From: Bacteroidales bacterium
GTDB lineage: Bacteria; Bacteroidota; Bacteroidia; Bacteroidales; F082
DNA: 42,688 bases
Direction of reading: 5' to 3'
Assembly (NCBI GenBank): GCA_017461665.1
Contig: JAFTXI010000005.1
Coordinates: 1-42,688, forward strand
Part shown: positions 34,475 to 42,544 of the stretch, one piece after another
Position numbering within the stretch: the first letter of the stretch is position 1
Layout: each line of letters begins with the position of its first letter
The notes under the pieces: model-generated
Database searches by the model: none
What the model saw: the letters and a program-made list of their open reading frames with translations, nothing else
Told to the model about the DNA's origin: nothing
Translations under genes and position numbers: made by a program

Positions 34475-35698
34475 ATGAATATCTTAATGCTTTGTAACAA
34501 GTCGCCCTTCCCGCCTACCGAAGGCGGACCTATGGCAATGAACAGCATTGTCAACGGATTGATCGAAGCCGGTCATAGGGTCAAGATTCTTGCCGTCAAC
34601 AGCGAGAAATATCACATCAAGGAAAAAGATATTCCTAAATCTTATAAAGAAAAAACAGGCATCGAACTCATCGATGTCGATCTGAGGATAAAACCCATAA
34701 AAGCCTTTAAGAATCTATTCTCAGATAAATCATATCACGTAGAACGTTTTATCTCCGACGACTTCAACAAGAAGCTCATCGAGATTTTGAAGAAAGATAA
34801 ATTTGATATCGTACAATTGGAGATGATTTACATGGCACCATACATCGAGACTATCAGAGAACTCTCCGATGCCAAGATAGTGTTGCGAGCCCATAACGTA
34901 GAACATCTCATCTGGGAAAGAATAGCTAAGAAAACAAAGTTTTTACCTAAGCGTTGGTACATAAACCATTTGGTTAGTACATTAAGAAACTACGAGTTAG
35001 AAGCCATCAACAAAGTCGATGGCATTGCAGCTATCACCTACAAAGACGCTGCTTTCTTCAGAGGCGAGACAGCTGTCCCTGTCGTCGATATTCCGTACGG
35101 CGTGAATCCGGAAGAGTTCATCCCTAATTATGAGGTGAAAGAGAAACCTACCTTATACCATATAGGTTCGATGAATTGGATGCCTAATGAAGAAGGAATA
35201 TATTGGTTTTTGAAGAACGTCTGGGACAAGGTAGCAAAACGTAATCCCGACTTGACTCTGAATCTTGCCGGACGTCATACACCCCAATGGCTGATGAACC
35301 TTAAGAAGAGAAACGTCAATGTGTTGGGTGAAGTACCCGATGCCAAAGATTTTATCAGAAACAACGACATAGCTATAGTTCCACTTCTCTCCGGCAGCGG
35401 GATAAGAATAAAAATCATCGAGTCGATGGCGATGGGAAGAACGGTAGTGACCACTATGGTAGGAGCCGAAGGAATACAATATTCCGAATACGAAAACATC
35501 ATCATCGCCGACAGTCCAGCTAAGATGGTCGAGGTAATTTGTAAGATTTTAAACGAACCCAACGAAGCCAGGAGGATAGGCTGGAACGCACGACGATTGG
35601 TAGAAGATTTATACGACAACAAGAAAATTATCGACAGACTGATGATTTTCTACGATGAGATAATTAAGACAAAGAAAGACATAACATACATCAATTAA
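34475..35698 (+). CDS. Glycosyltransferase family 4-type protein
   Basis: A 407-residue GT-B fold enzyme. The N-terminal half shows NKSPFPPTEGGPMAMNSIVNGLIEAGH, the glycine-rich acceptor-side loop of GT4 enzymes. The C-terminal half contains HIGSMNWMPNEEGIYWFL, the LAGRHTP strand, and the donor-binding PLLSGSGIRIKIIESMAMGRTVVTT with the conserved ESMAMG. It starts 3 bases after the permease stop and is followed 9 bases later by a second GT4 enzyme, suggesting that both act on an LPS core or other surface glycan. Sugar and linkage cannot be assigned. Confidence 0.85.
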   Translation: MNILMLCNKSPFPPTEGGPMAMNSIVNGLIEAGHRVKILAVNSEKYHIKEKDIPKSYKEKTGIELIDVDLRIKPIKAFKNLFSDKSYHVERFISDDFNKKLIEILKKDKFDIVQLEMIYMAPYIETIRELSDAKIVLRAHNVEHLIWERIAKKTKFLPKRWYINHLVSTLRNYELEAINKVDGIAAITYKDAAFFRGETAVPVVDIPYGVNPEEFIPNYEVKEKPTLYHIGSMNWMPNEEGIYWFLKNVWDKVAKRNPDLTLNLAGRHTPQWLMNLKKRNVNVLGEVPDAKDFIRNNDIAIVPLLSGSGIRIKIIESMAMGRTVVTTMVGAEGIQYSEYENIIIADSPAKMVEVICKILNEPNEARRIGWNARRLVEDLYDNKKIIDRLMIFYDEIIKTKKDITYIN

Positions 35699-35707
35699 AG
35701 CCATACC

Positions 35708-36883
35708 ATGAAGATATTTGTATTGTTACCGAGAATACCCTGGACGCTCGAGAAAGGCGACAAACTGAGAGCCTTCAACCAGATCAGACAACTCTCCAAG
35801 AACAACGAGATTGTGTTATGCGCTTTAAATACAGAGAGTAAAATCAACAAAGAAGAAGCCTTCAGAGCGCTTCAGCCCTACTGCGTATCGATTTCGTTCA
35901 TCGACATAAAAAAGACATCAATATTATTCAATGTCGTTGCCGCTTTCCTTAAAGGAATACCACTTCAATGCGGTTATTTCTACAACAAGAAAGCTCACGA
36001 GAAGATACAGAAACTCATCGAGAAGCACAATCCTGACATGCTGTTCGGTCAGCTTCTGAGGGTGGCACAATATATCCGTCACGAGAAGACAGCGAAAACA
36101 ATAGACTATCAAGACGTTTTCTCGATGGGAATGAAGAGAAGATATGATATCGCGCCTTTCTATCTCAAGCCTTTTTTCAATATGGAATACAAACGCTTGC
36201 GTCGTTATGAACGCGTCATCTTCGACGAGTTCGATGTGAAGACTATCATCAGCATCCCCGACCGCGAGTTCATCGATCATCCCAAAAAGAAAGAAATACT
36301 CATCGTACCTAACGGCGTCGATCATGAATATTATTCGCCTATAGAACGTGAGAAAAAATACGACATCGTGTTCACCGGCAACATGGCTTACGCACCTAAC
36401 GTCAACGCAGTGGAATATCTCGCCAATGAGATAATGCCTTTGGTTTGGAAAGTATTTCCTAATGCGAAACTATATGTCGCAGGTGCCTCGCCCGACCCTC
36501 GCGTGAGGAAGGTAGCTTCCGACAAGATAATAATAAGCGGATGGATCGACGACATGAGAGAGGCTTACGCACAAAGCAAGATATTCATCGCGCCGATGAG
36601 AATAGGAACAGGCTTGCAGAACAAACTCTTGGAAGCGATGTCGATGCAACTTCCTTGTATCACAACACCTTTGGCAAACGAGTCGTTACAAGCTGAAGTA
36701 GGGAAAGAGATACTCGTTGGCAGCGACGCACAAGAACTCACAAGTCATATCATCACACTTCTGAACGATAAAGAAAAATCAGACACCTTGGCACAAAACG
36801 GCTACGACTTCGTACATCGCGTTTATGACTGGGAAAAAGCAACAGGAATCATGGAAGAAGCGATGGTGTTAATTAGGAATTAG
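35708..36883 (+). CDS. Glycosyltransferase family 4-type protein
   Basis: A 391-residue GT-B enzyme. The start MKIFVLLPRIPWTLEKGDKLRAFNQIRQLS has the N-terminal loop of the group, and FTGNMAYAPNVNAVEYLAN, LYVAGASPDPRV and PMRIGTGLQNKLLEAMSMQLPCITT give the donor domain. It resembles the TIGR03087-like subgroup that acts with exopolysaccharide or envelope glycan genes. The stop codon and the final residues LIRN are supplied by the TTAGGAA array that follows, exactly as in the unrelated C25 peptidase gene at 21014. Confidence 0.84.
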   Translation: MKIFVLLPRIPWTLEKGDKLRAFNQIRQLSKNNEIVLCALNTESKINKEEAFRALQPYCVSISFIDIKKTSILFNVVAAFLKGIPLQCGYFYNKKAHEKIQKLIEKHNPDMLFGQLLRVAQYIRHEKTAKTIDYQDVFSMGMKRRYDIAPFYLKPFFNMEYKRLRRYERVIFDEFDVKTIISIPDREFIDHPKKKEILIVPNGVDHEYYSPIEREKKYDIVFTGNMAYAPNVNAVEYLANEIMPLVWKVFPNAKLYVAGASPDPRVRKVASDKIIISGWIDDMREAYAQSKIFIAPMRIGTGLQNKLLEAMSMQLPCITTPLANESLQAEVGKEILVGSDAQELTSHIITLLNDKEKSDTLAQNGYDFVHRVYDWEKATGIMEEAMVLIRN

Positions 36884-37026
36884 GAGTTAGAAATTAGGAA
36901 TTATTGTAGGAACGTATCGCATACGTCCAACAGAGACGTAATTGTTGCGTCTCATAAATAATATGAATTAAATAAATATAACCCAGTTAACTTGTTGACT
37001 TATTGACTCGTTGACTTATAGACTTA
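36873..37026. repeat. Composite intergenic repeat with TTGACTTA array
   Basis: Order: four heptamers (TTAGGAA, TTAGGAG, TTAGAAA, TTAGGAA, 36873-36900); palindrome GGAACGTATCGCATACGTCC (36909-36928); a short GAGACG...CGTCTC hairpin (36933-36953); an AT-rich gap; then four octamers (TTGACTTA, TTGACTCG, TTGACTTA, TAGACTTA, 36995-37026) ending 5 bases before the ettA ATG. It follows the module order of the other composites with different unit sequences at the right end. Confidence 0.8.
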
Positions 37027-37031
37027 AAATT

Positions 37032-38705
37032 ATGGCAGACGACAAGAAGATTATTTTTTCAATGGTTGGTGTAAGTAAGATTATCCCACCTTCAAGACAG
37101 ATTTTAAAAGACATATATCTATCATTTTTCTACGGAGCTAAAATCGGCATCATCGGTTTGAATGGTTCCGGTAAATCTACATTGTTAAAGATTATTGCTG
37201 GAAAAGACAAGTCATATAACGGGGAAGTCGTTTTCTCTCCAGGATATTCTGTCGGTTTGTTGGAACAGGAACCTGAGTTAGACAACAACAAGACCGTTAA
37301 GGAAATCGTTCAGGAAGGCATCCAAGAAGTCGTTGACATTTTGAAGAGATATGAGGAAGTCAATGCTCGTTTCATGGAAGAACTCTCCGACGACGAGATG
37401 AACGCCTTGGTTGAAGAACAAGGACGACTCACCGATTTGATTGAGCAACACGACGCCTGGGATTTAGACAGCAAACTTGAGAGAGCCATGGACGCGCTCA
37501 ATTGTCCCGACGGCGACACTCCTGTCAAGAACCTCTCCGGTGGCGAACGTCGCCGCGTAGCATTGGTAAGACTGTTGCTCCAAGAACCAGACATCCTTTT
37601 ATTAGACGAACCTACCAACCACTTAGACGCGGAAGCCATCAACTGGTTGGAGAAACACTTGCAACAATATAAAGGCACCGTCATCGCTGTCACCCACGAC
37701 CGCTACTTCTTAGACCACGTAGCAGGCTGGATTCTCGAACTCGACCGCGGTGAAGGTATCCCTTGGAAAGGCAACTATTCCTCATGGTTAGACCAAAAGA
37801 CCGCTCGCATGGCGATGGAAGAAAAGACAGAAAGCAAACGCCGCAAGACTTTGGAACGCGAGTTGGAATGGGTCAGGATGGCACCTAAAGCACGTCACGC
37901 TAAAGGCAAGGCACGTCTCGCCTCTTACGAGAAACTCCTTAATGAAGACGTGAAAGAAAAAGAAGAAAAATTAGAAATCTACATCCCCAATGGCGACCGC
38001 CTCGGCAACAAAGTCATTGAGGCTAAGAATATCACGAAAGCCTACGGCGATAAATTGTTGTTCGAGAATTTAAGTTTCTCACTTCCACCTGCAGGTATCG
38101 TCGGCGTCATCGGACCTAACGGTGCCGGTAAGACCACCTTGTTCCGTCTCATCATGGGATTGGAAAAACCCGACTCAGGCGAGTTTGAAGTAGGCGAAAC
38201 AGTGAAGACTGGTTACGTCGATCAACAACATGCCGACATCGACCCAGAGAAGACAGTTTGGGAAGTCATCTCTGACGGCAACGAACTCATCCAATTAGGC
38301 AAACGCACCATGAACTCAAGAGCATACGTCTCACGATTCAACTTCGGAGGCAACGACCAACAGAAGAAAGCCGGTGTCTTGTCGGGCGGTGAACGTAACA
38401 GAATGCATTTAGCTTTGACATTGAAACAAGAAGCCAACGTACTTCTCCTCGACGAACCAACCAACGACATCGACGTTAACACATTAAGAGCCTTGGAAGA
38501 AGGCTTGGAAAACTTCGCAGGCTGCGCCGTCGTCATCTCCCACGACCGTTGGTTCTTAGACAGAATCGCCACACACATCCTCGCTTTCGAAGGCGACTCA
38601 CAAGTATATTTCTTTGAAGGAAGCTATTCGGAATACGAAGAAAATAAGATAAAACGTCTTGGAACACAAACTCCTAAGAAGTTTAAATATAAGAAATTAA
38701 TGTAA
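37032..38705 (+). CDS. ettA: Energy-dependent translational throttle protein (ABC-F)
   Basis: An ABC-F ATPase that binds the ribosomal E site and couples initiation to energy state. Two nucleotide-binding domains are complete: GLNGSGKS, LSGGERRR and LLDEPTNHLD in the first; GPNGAGKT, LSGGERNR and LLDEPTNDID in the second. Between them lies the charged linker with KARLASYEKL. The C-terminus (YEENKIKRLG...KKFKYKKLM) is the typical EttA tail. The real start is the ATG at 37032 (557 residues). A TTG at 37011 would add seven residues encoded by the TTGACTTA repeat array. It leads the ettA-thiL-uvrC run. Confidence 0.94.
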   Translation: MADDKKIIFSMVGVSKIIPPSRQILKDIYLSFFYGAKIGIIGLNGSGKSTLLKIIAGKDKSYNGEVVFSPGYSVGLLEQEPELDNNKTVKEIVQEGIQEVVDILKRYEEVNARFMEELSDDEMNALVEEQGRLTDLIEQHDAWDLDSKLERAMDALNCPDGDTPVKNLSGGERRRVALVRLLLQEPDILLLDEPTNHLDAEAINWLEKHLQQYKGTVIAVTHDRYFLDHVAGWILELDRGEGIPWKGNYSSWLDQKTARMAMEEKTESKRRKTLERELEWVRMAPKARHAKGKARLASYEKLLNEDVKEKEEKLEIYIPNGDRLGNKVIEAKNITKAYGDKLLFENLSFSLPPAGIVGVIGPNGAGKTTLFRLIMGLEKPDSGEFEVGETVKTGYVDQQHADIDPEKTVWEVISDGNELIQLGKRTMNSRAYVSRFNFGGNDQQKKAGVLSGGERNRMHLALTLKQEANVLLLDEPTNDIDVNTLRALEEGLENFAGCAVVISHDRWFLDRIATHILAFEGDSQVYFFEGSYSEYEENKIKRLGTQTPKKFKYKKLM

Positions 38706-38719
38706 TTAACATGCCGCGA

Positions 38720-38773
38720 GTTATGAGCTGTGAGCATTTTTTTGACTCAAAGCTCAAAGCTCAAAGCTCAAAG
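38720..38773. repeat. Hairpin plus four perfect CTCAAAG heptamers
   Basis: GAGCTGTGAGC at 38725-38735, then a T-run of seven (38738-38743 region), then CTCAAAG four times without change (38746-38773). The first CTCAAAGCTC can pair with the left arm with one mismatch. It is located 10 bases before thiL. The perfect identity of four units suggests recent slippage. Confidence 0.75.
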
Positions 38774-38783
38774 CCAAACATAA

Positions 38784-39821
38784 ATGGAAAACGAAAAAAT
38801 AGAATTAACAGAATTATCTGAACTTGGAGAATTTGGCTTGATAGACAGATTGACCAAAGACATCAAGATTCATAACAAATCTACGATAAAAGGCATTGGC
38901 GACGATGCTGCCGTCATAAACCACAGAAACGAGCAGACCTTGATTTCTACCGACGTCTTGATTGAAGGCGTACATTTCGACATGACATATATGCCTCTCA
39001 AGCATTTAGGTTATAAGGCTGCTGTCGTAAACTTCTCCGACATCTACGCCATGAATGGAACACCGACACAGATTGTAGTCGGGATGGGTATCTCGAGCAA
39101 ATTCTCCGTTGAGGCAGTAGAAGAAATCTTCTCCGGAATAAAGTTAGCCTGCGACAACTATAAAGTCGATTTGGTTGGAGGCGACACCACAGCCAGCAAG
39201 TCGGGACTCTTCATCTCGATAACAGTTATCGGCAAAGCCAAGAAAGACGACATCGTCTATCGCGACGGTGCTAAAGCCAACGACCTCTTATGCGTCAGCG
39301 GCAACCTCGGCGCAGCATACACAGGATTGTTGATATTGGAAAGAGAGAAAGCCGCTTTCATGGCAGACCCTAACGTACAGCCGGAACTATACGGCTACGA
39401 TTATATACTCGAACGTCAGCTCAAACCGGAGGCACGTCAAGACATCGTCGCGCGACTCAAAGAGTTAGAGATAAAACCAACAGCCATGATTGACGTTTCC
39501 GACGGTCTCGCCTCAGAGATTCTACATCTCTGCAAAGACTCTAAGGTCGGATGCCGCGTAATGGAAGACAGAATCCCGATGCATCAGAAAGCCATCGACG
39601 TCGCCAAAGAATTTGACATCGTCCCTTGCGTGGCAGCGCTCAACGGAGGCGAAGACTACGAGCTTCTCTTCACAGTGAAACAAGAAGATTACGAAAAAGT
39701 ACAAAATATGGAAGACGTGAGAATCATCGGCTTCATGACACCAGATGTCAACGTGGCTGAACTCATCACAAATGACGAACACGTTATCCCTATCGAAGCA
39801 CAAGGGTTTAAACATTTTTAA
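38784..39821 (+). CDS. thiL: Thiamine-monophosphate kinase
   Basis: Phosphorylates thiamine monophosphate to the active pyrophosphate. The 345-residue protein shows the AIRS/ThiL fold: GDDAAV at residues 39-44, ISTDVLIEGVHFD, YKAAVVNFSDIYAMNGTP, LVGGDTTAS, and the C-terminal MIDVSDGLASEILHLC and GGEDYELLFT. These include the conserved magnesium-binding aspartates. It is transcribed in the same direction as ettA and uvrC, with repeat arrays filling both gaps, and likely shares their transcript or has a promoter hidden in the repeat. No TAnnTTTG box is obvious just upstream. Confidence 0.93.
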   Translation: MENEKIELTELSELGEFGLIDRLTKDIKIHNKSTIKGIGDDAAVINHRNEQTLISTDVLIEGVHFDMTYMPLKHLGYKAAVVNFSDIYAMNGTPTQIVVGMGISSKFSVEAVEEIFSGIKLACDNYKVDLVGGDTTASKSGLFISITVIGKAKKDDIVYRDGAKANDLLCVSGNLGAAYTGLLILEREKAAFMADPNVQPELYGYDYILERQLKPEARQDIVARLKELEIKPTAMIDVSDGLASEILHLCKDSKVGCRVMEDRIPMHQKAIDVAKEFDIVPCVAALNGGEDYELLFTVKQEDYEKVQNMEDVRIIGFMTPDVNVAELITNDEHVIPIEAQGFKHF

Positions 39822-39823
39822 GC

Positions 39824-39883
39824 TATGAGCTGTGAGCTATGAGCATCGAGCAAAAGCTCATAACTCATATCTCACAGCTATAT
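39824..39883. repeat. Inverted pair of heptamer arrays between thiL and uvrC
   Basis: TATGAGC, TGTGAGC, TATGAGC and ATCGAGC (39824-39851), then AAAA, then GCTCATA, ACTCATA, TCTCACA and GCTATAT (39856-39883). The right half is the reverse complement of the left, so the array folds into one long hairpin (AGCTGTGAG with CTCACAGCT). It begins two bases after the thiL stop. Confidence 0.75.
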
Positions 39884-39903
39884 CAATTTATTAATTCTAT
39901 ACA

Positions 39904-41781
39904 ATGATTCCCGACAAAATAAAATCAATTCTCAAAACCATTCCTTCCGACCCGGGAGTGTATCAATATTTTGATGAGAAAGGAGAGATTATTTATGTCG
40001 GTAAGGCCAAAAACCTGAAACGCAGAGTATCGAGTTATTTCAACAAGCAACATCAGAGCAGAAAGGTGAGCGTCCTCGTCAGTCGCATCGCCGACATCAG
40101 ATTCACCGTCGTGAGCAGCGAGATGGAAGCCTTGCTTTTAGAAAATAACTTCATCAAACAATACAAGCCTCGTTACAACATCCTATTAAAAGACGACAAG
40201 ACGTATCCGTGGATTTGCGTTAAGAACGAGCGTTTTCCACGAGTCTTCCTCACGAGAAAAAAAGTCAACGACGGCTCCATTTACTTCGGACCTTATCCTT
40301 CGGTGATGACAGCCAAGACACTGCTCGAAATGTTGAGACAGCTCTACCCTATCAGAAACTGCAAATTAAATTTAAGACAAGAATACATCGACAACGGACA
40401 TTATCGACCTTGTTTGGAATTTCATGTAGGTAACTGCAAAGCACCATGCGACGGAAGTATCGACGAAGATGAATACCGCGAGATGATTCTTAATATCAAG
40501 AAAGTAATCAAGGGAAATATTCAGGAAGTCTTGCGAGACATGAAGTCGCAGATGATGGCACATGCGTCGAGATTAGAATTCGAGCAGGCGCAAGACATTA
40601 AAGAGAAATATGACTTACTTGAGAATTACCACGCACGTTCCGTCGTCTGCAGCAATAGTCTCTTCGACATGGAAGTCTTTTCCTACGATGACGCCGGCAA
40701 TTCTTTCTACGTCAATTATATGAAAATAGTGGAAGGTGCCATCATACAGTCGCATTCTTTTGAGATGAAAAGAAAACTCGACGAGACGGCAGAAGAACTG
40801 CTGACACTTGCCATCGTCGAGTTGCATCAGATGAATAATGAAAACTGTACGGACACATCGAATGTGTCCACTAACAATAAAAGAAGCCTCAAGGAAATCA
40901 TCGTCCCTATGGAGTTGGAGATGATTTTCGACGATGTAAAATTCACTGTTCCTAAGCGAGGCGAGAAGTTAGAGATATTAGAGTTATCGCATCGCAACGC
41001 GAAGCAGTATCGTCTTGAGCTAGAGAAGTTAAGAACGCTCGTCGATCCAGAACGTCACACCAAGAGAATCTTAAACCAGATGAAAGACGACCTTCATCTG
41101 CCAGACTTACCGAAGGTGATAGAATGTTTCGACAACTCCAACTTCCAGGGCGACTATGCCGTTGCCGCGATGACACAGTTTGTCGATGCCAAACCTAACA
41201 AGAGCGGCTATCGTCATTTCAATATCAAGACTATCGAAGGTCCCAACGACTTCGCCTCTATGGAAGAGATAATATTCAGGAGATACAAACGACTCTTAGA
41301 TGAAGGACAGCGACTTCCTGATTTAATCGTCATCGATGGCGGCAAGGGACAGCTCTCGTCGGCGGTGAAAATTTTGCAGCAGTTAGGATTATACGGCAAG
41401 ATCAGCATCATCGGCATCGCGGAGAAATTGGAAGAGATATATTTCCCTGGCGACAGCATACCTTTATATATAGACAAACGTTCCGAGACTTTGAAGGTGA
41501 TACAGCACATCCGTGACGAGGCTCACAGGTTCGGCATCACACATCACAGGAAGAAATTCGAGAAAGGCTTCATTCATTCCGAGTTAAACGACATCAAAGG
41601 AATAGGCAAACACACCGCCGAAAAGCTGATGTTGGAGTTAAAATCCGTCAAGAACATCAAGGAAGCAAGTTTAGAGACATTGGAAAAAATCGTCGGCAAG
41701 GCGAAAGGAAAAATAATTTATGATTTTTTCCGTAGGGGTGATTTCAACAATTGCATGAATATGATTCGGTTCCTGAGTTAA
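39904..41781 (+). CDS. uvrC: UvrABC system protein C
   Basis: UvrC makes the two incisions in nucleotide excision repair. The 625-residue protein has the GIY-YIG nuclease at the N-terminus (GVY at 18-20, YVG at 31-33, R40), the cysteine-containing middle (about 165-180), the UVR motif (about 218-240, RLEFEQAQDIKEKYDLL), the RNase H-like second nuclease (ECFDNSNFQGDYAVAAMTQF, LPDLIVIDGGKGQL) and a C-terminal helix-hairpin-helix tandem. Residues about 308-326 (MNNENCTDTSNVSTNNKRS) are an extra, polar loop. Seven of these codons are the intergenic palindrome found elsewhere in the window. The protein should still work, since the insert lies between domains. Last gene of the ettA-thiL-uvrC run. 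Confidence 0.95.
   Translation: MIPDKIKSILKTIPSDPGVYQYFDEKGEIIYVGKAKNLKRRVSSYFNKQHQSRKVSVLVSRIADIRFTVVSSEMEALLLENNFIKQYKPRYNILLKDDKTYPWICVKNERFPRVFLTRKKVNDGSIYFGPYPSVMTAKTLLEMLRQLYPIRNCKLNLRQEYIDNGHYRPCLEFHVGNCKAPCDGSIDEDEYREMILNIKKVIKGNIQEVLRDMKSQMMAHASRLEFEQAQDIKEKYDLLENYHARSVVCSNSLFDMEVFSYDDAGNSFYVNYMKIVEGAIIQSHSFEMKRKLDETAEELLTLAIVELHQMNNENCTDTSNVSTNNKRSLKEIIVPMELEMIFDDVKFTVPKRGEKLEILELSHRNAKQYRLELEKLRTLVDPERHTKRILNQMKDDLHLPDLPKVIECFDNSNFQGDYAVAAMTQFVDAKPNKSGYRHFNIKTIEGPNDFASMEEIIFRRYKRLLDEGQRLPDLIVIDGGKGQLSSAVKILQQLGLYGKISIIGIAEKLEEIYFPGDSIPLYIDKRSETLKVIQHIRDEAHRFGITHHRKKFEKGFIHSELNDIKGIGKHTAEKLMLELKSVKNIKEASLETLEKIVGKAKGKIIYDFFRRGDFNNCMNMIRFLS
40846..40869. repeat. Intergenic palindrome inside uvrC, in frame
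   Basis: A 24-base stretch containing GGACACATCGAATGTGTCC (40851-40869) is identical to 31719-31742 and, inverted, to 6019-6042. It reads T-D-T-S-N-V-S in the uvrC frame (residues 316-322). Confidence 0.9.
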
Positions 41782-41813
41782 TTATTTTTAACCACATTAT
41801 TTAACTAACTGTA

Positions 41814-41844
41814 TTGTTTTATCTGCTATTTATTGTTATTTTTG
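41814..41844 (+). promoter_or_regulatory. Candidate promoter of the right-edge gene
   Basis: TTG at 41814-41816, a 20-base spacer and TATTTTTG at 41837-41844. The predicted start near 41851 leaves a leader of about 37 bases to the ATG at 41888. A 14-codon frame beginning at 41847 ends by overlapping that ATG. Confidence 0.5.
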
Positions 41845-41887
41845 CAATGAATAGATTAGGTAATATGAATTACATAGTTATAAGACG

Positions 41888-42510
41888 ATGAGATTAGAGA
41901 CGCAAGAGTATCAGGTTATTAAAGCATTACGTAATGAAGTGGTGTGCGACATTAAAAAGACTTTATGAGACATGTGATTTTTCATATTGGAAAACAAAAA
42001 CTCCCGAAGCTACCATTAGGAGAATCTTTCAAAACAGCAAACACACTTTCAGAGTAGAGACTGGATTATGGGCTCTTGAAGAATTTAGAGATAGCATATT
42101 GCAAAAATTTGAACTTAAAATAGGAGACAAACACAGCGAAGAACAATTTAGTCATGGATATTATCAAGGATTACTTGTGGAGATTGGAAAAGACAAAAAG
42201 ATGAAAACATACATTCCTGCGCAAGATAAGAACAGAAAGTTTTTATCACAACCTCTTGGCAATATCACAGACATTACCTCTATTCCGAATTTTACTTATG
42301 ACAATTTACTAAAAAAAGCAAAAACAATTGATGTTATATGGTTTAACGAAAGAAATATGCCATCACATTTTTATGAGGTTGAGCATACGACCGACATTAA
42401 AAACTCTCTGTCTAAATTTTATGAACTTCAAGATTTCTTCGCAAATTTTTATTGTTGCCAATGCACATCGGAAAAATGAATTTGATGATAAAATAAAGGC
42501 TCAGTCGTAA
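41888..42510 (+). pseudogene. Frameshifted HARE-HTH restriction-endonuclease-like gene
   Basis: Three overlapping frames read as one protein. The first gives MRLETQEYQVIKALRNEVV; a one-base shift near 41945 continues as ATLKRLYETCDF ... KTKTPEATIRRIFQ ... GLWALEE, a HARE-type winged helix; then a domain with DVIWFNERNMPSHFYEVEHTT (nuclease-like D...E-V-E core); a second one-base shift in the five-T run near 42442-42446 continues as IVANAHRKNEFDDKIKAQS. The family, as I remember it, goes on past this point, so the 3' end seems lost where the IS begins. Such proteins are restriction or defence nucleases. With two shifts and a lost tail it is probably dead. Assembly errors are an alternative for the shifts. 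Confidence 0.65.
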
Positions 42511-42528
42511 TTATCGGTGGGGATAATT
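42509..42528. repeat. Short inverted repeat at the IS/pseudogene junction
   Basis: AATTATC (42509-42515) and GATAATT (42522-42528) around a six-base GGTGGG loop. It starts at the pseudogene stop codon and lies 24 bases before the transposase ATG, so it could be part of the IS left end or its promoter. The true IS boundary cannot be set from one end. Confidence 0.35.
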
Positions 42529-42544
42529 GAGAAAAAGTTGTATT

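Noticed and set aside
38746-38773. Possible CRISPR-like array
   Set aside because: Units of 7 bp without spacers; these are tandem simple repeats, and no cas gene is present.
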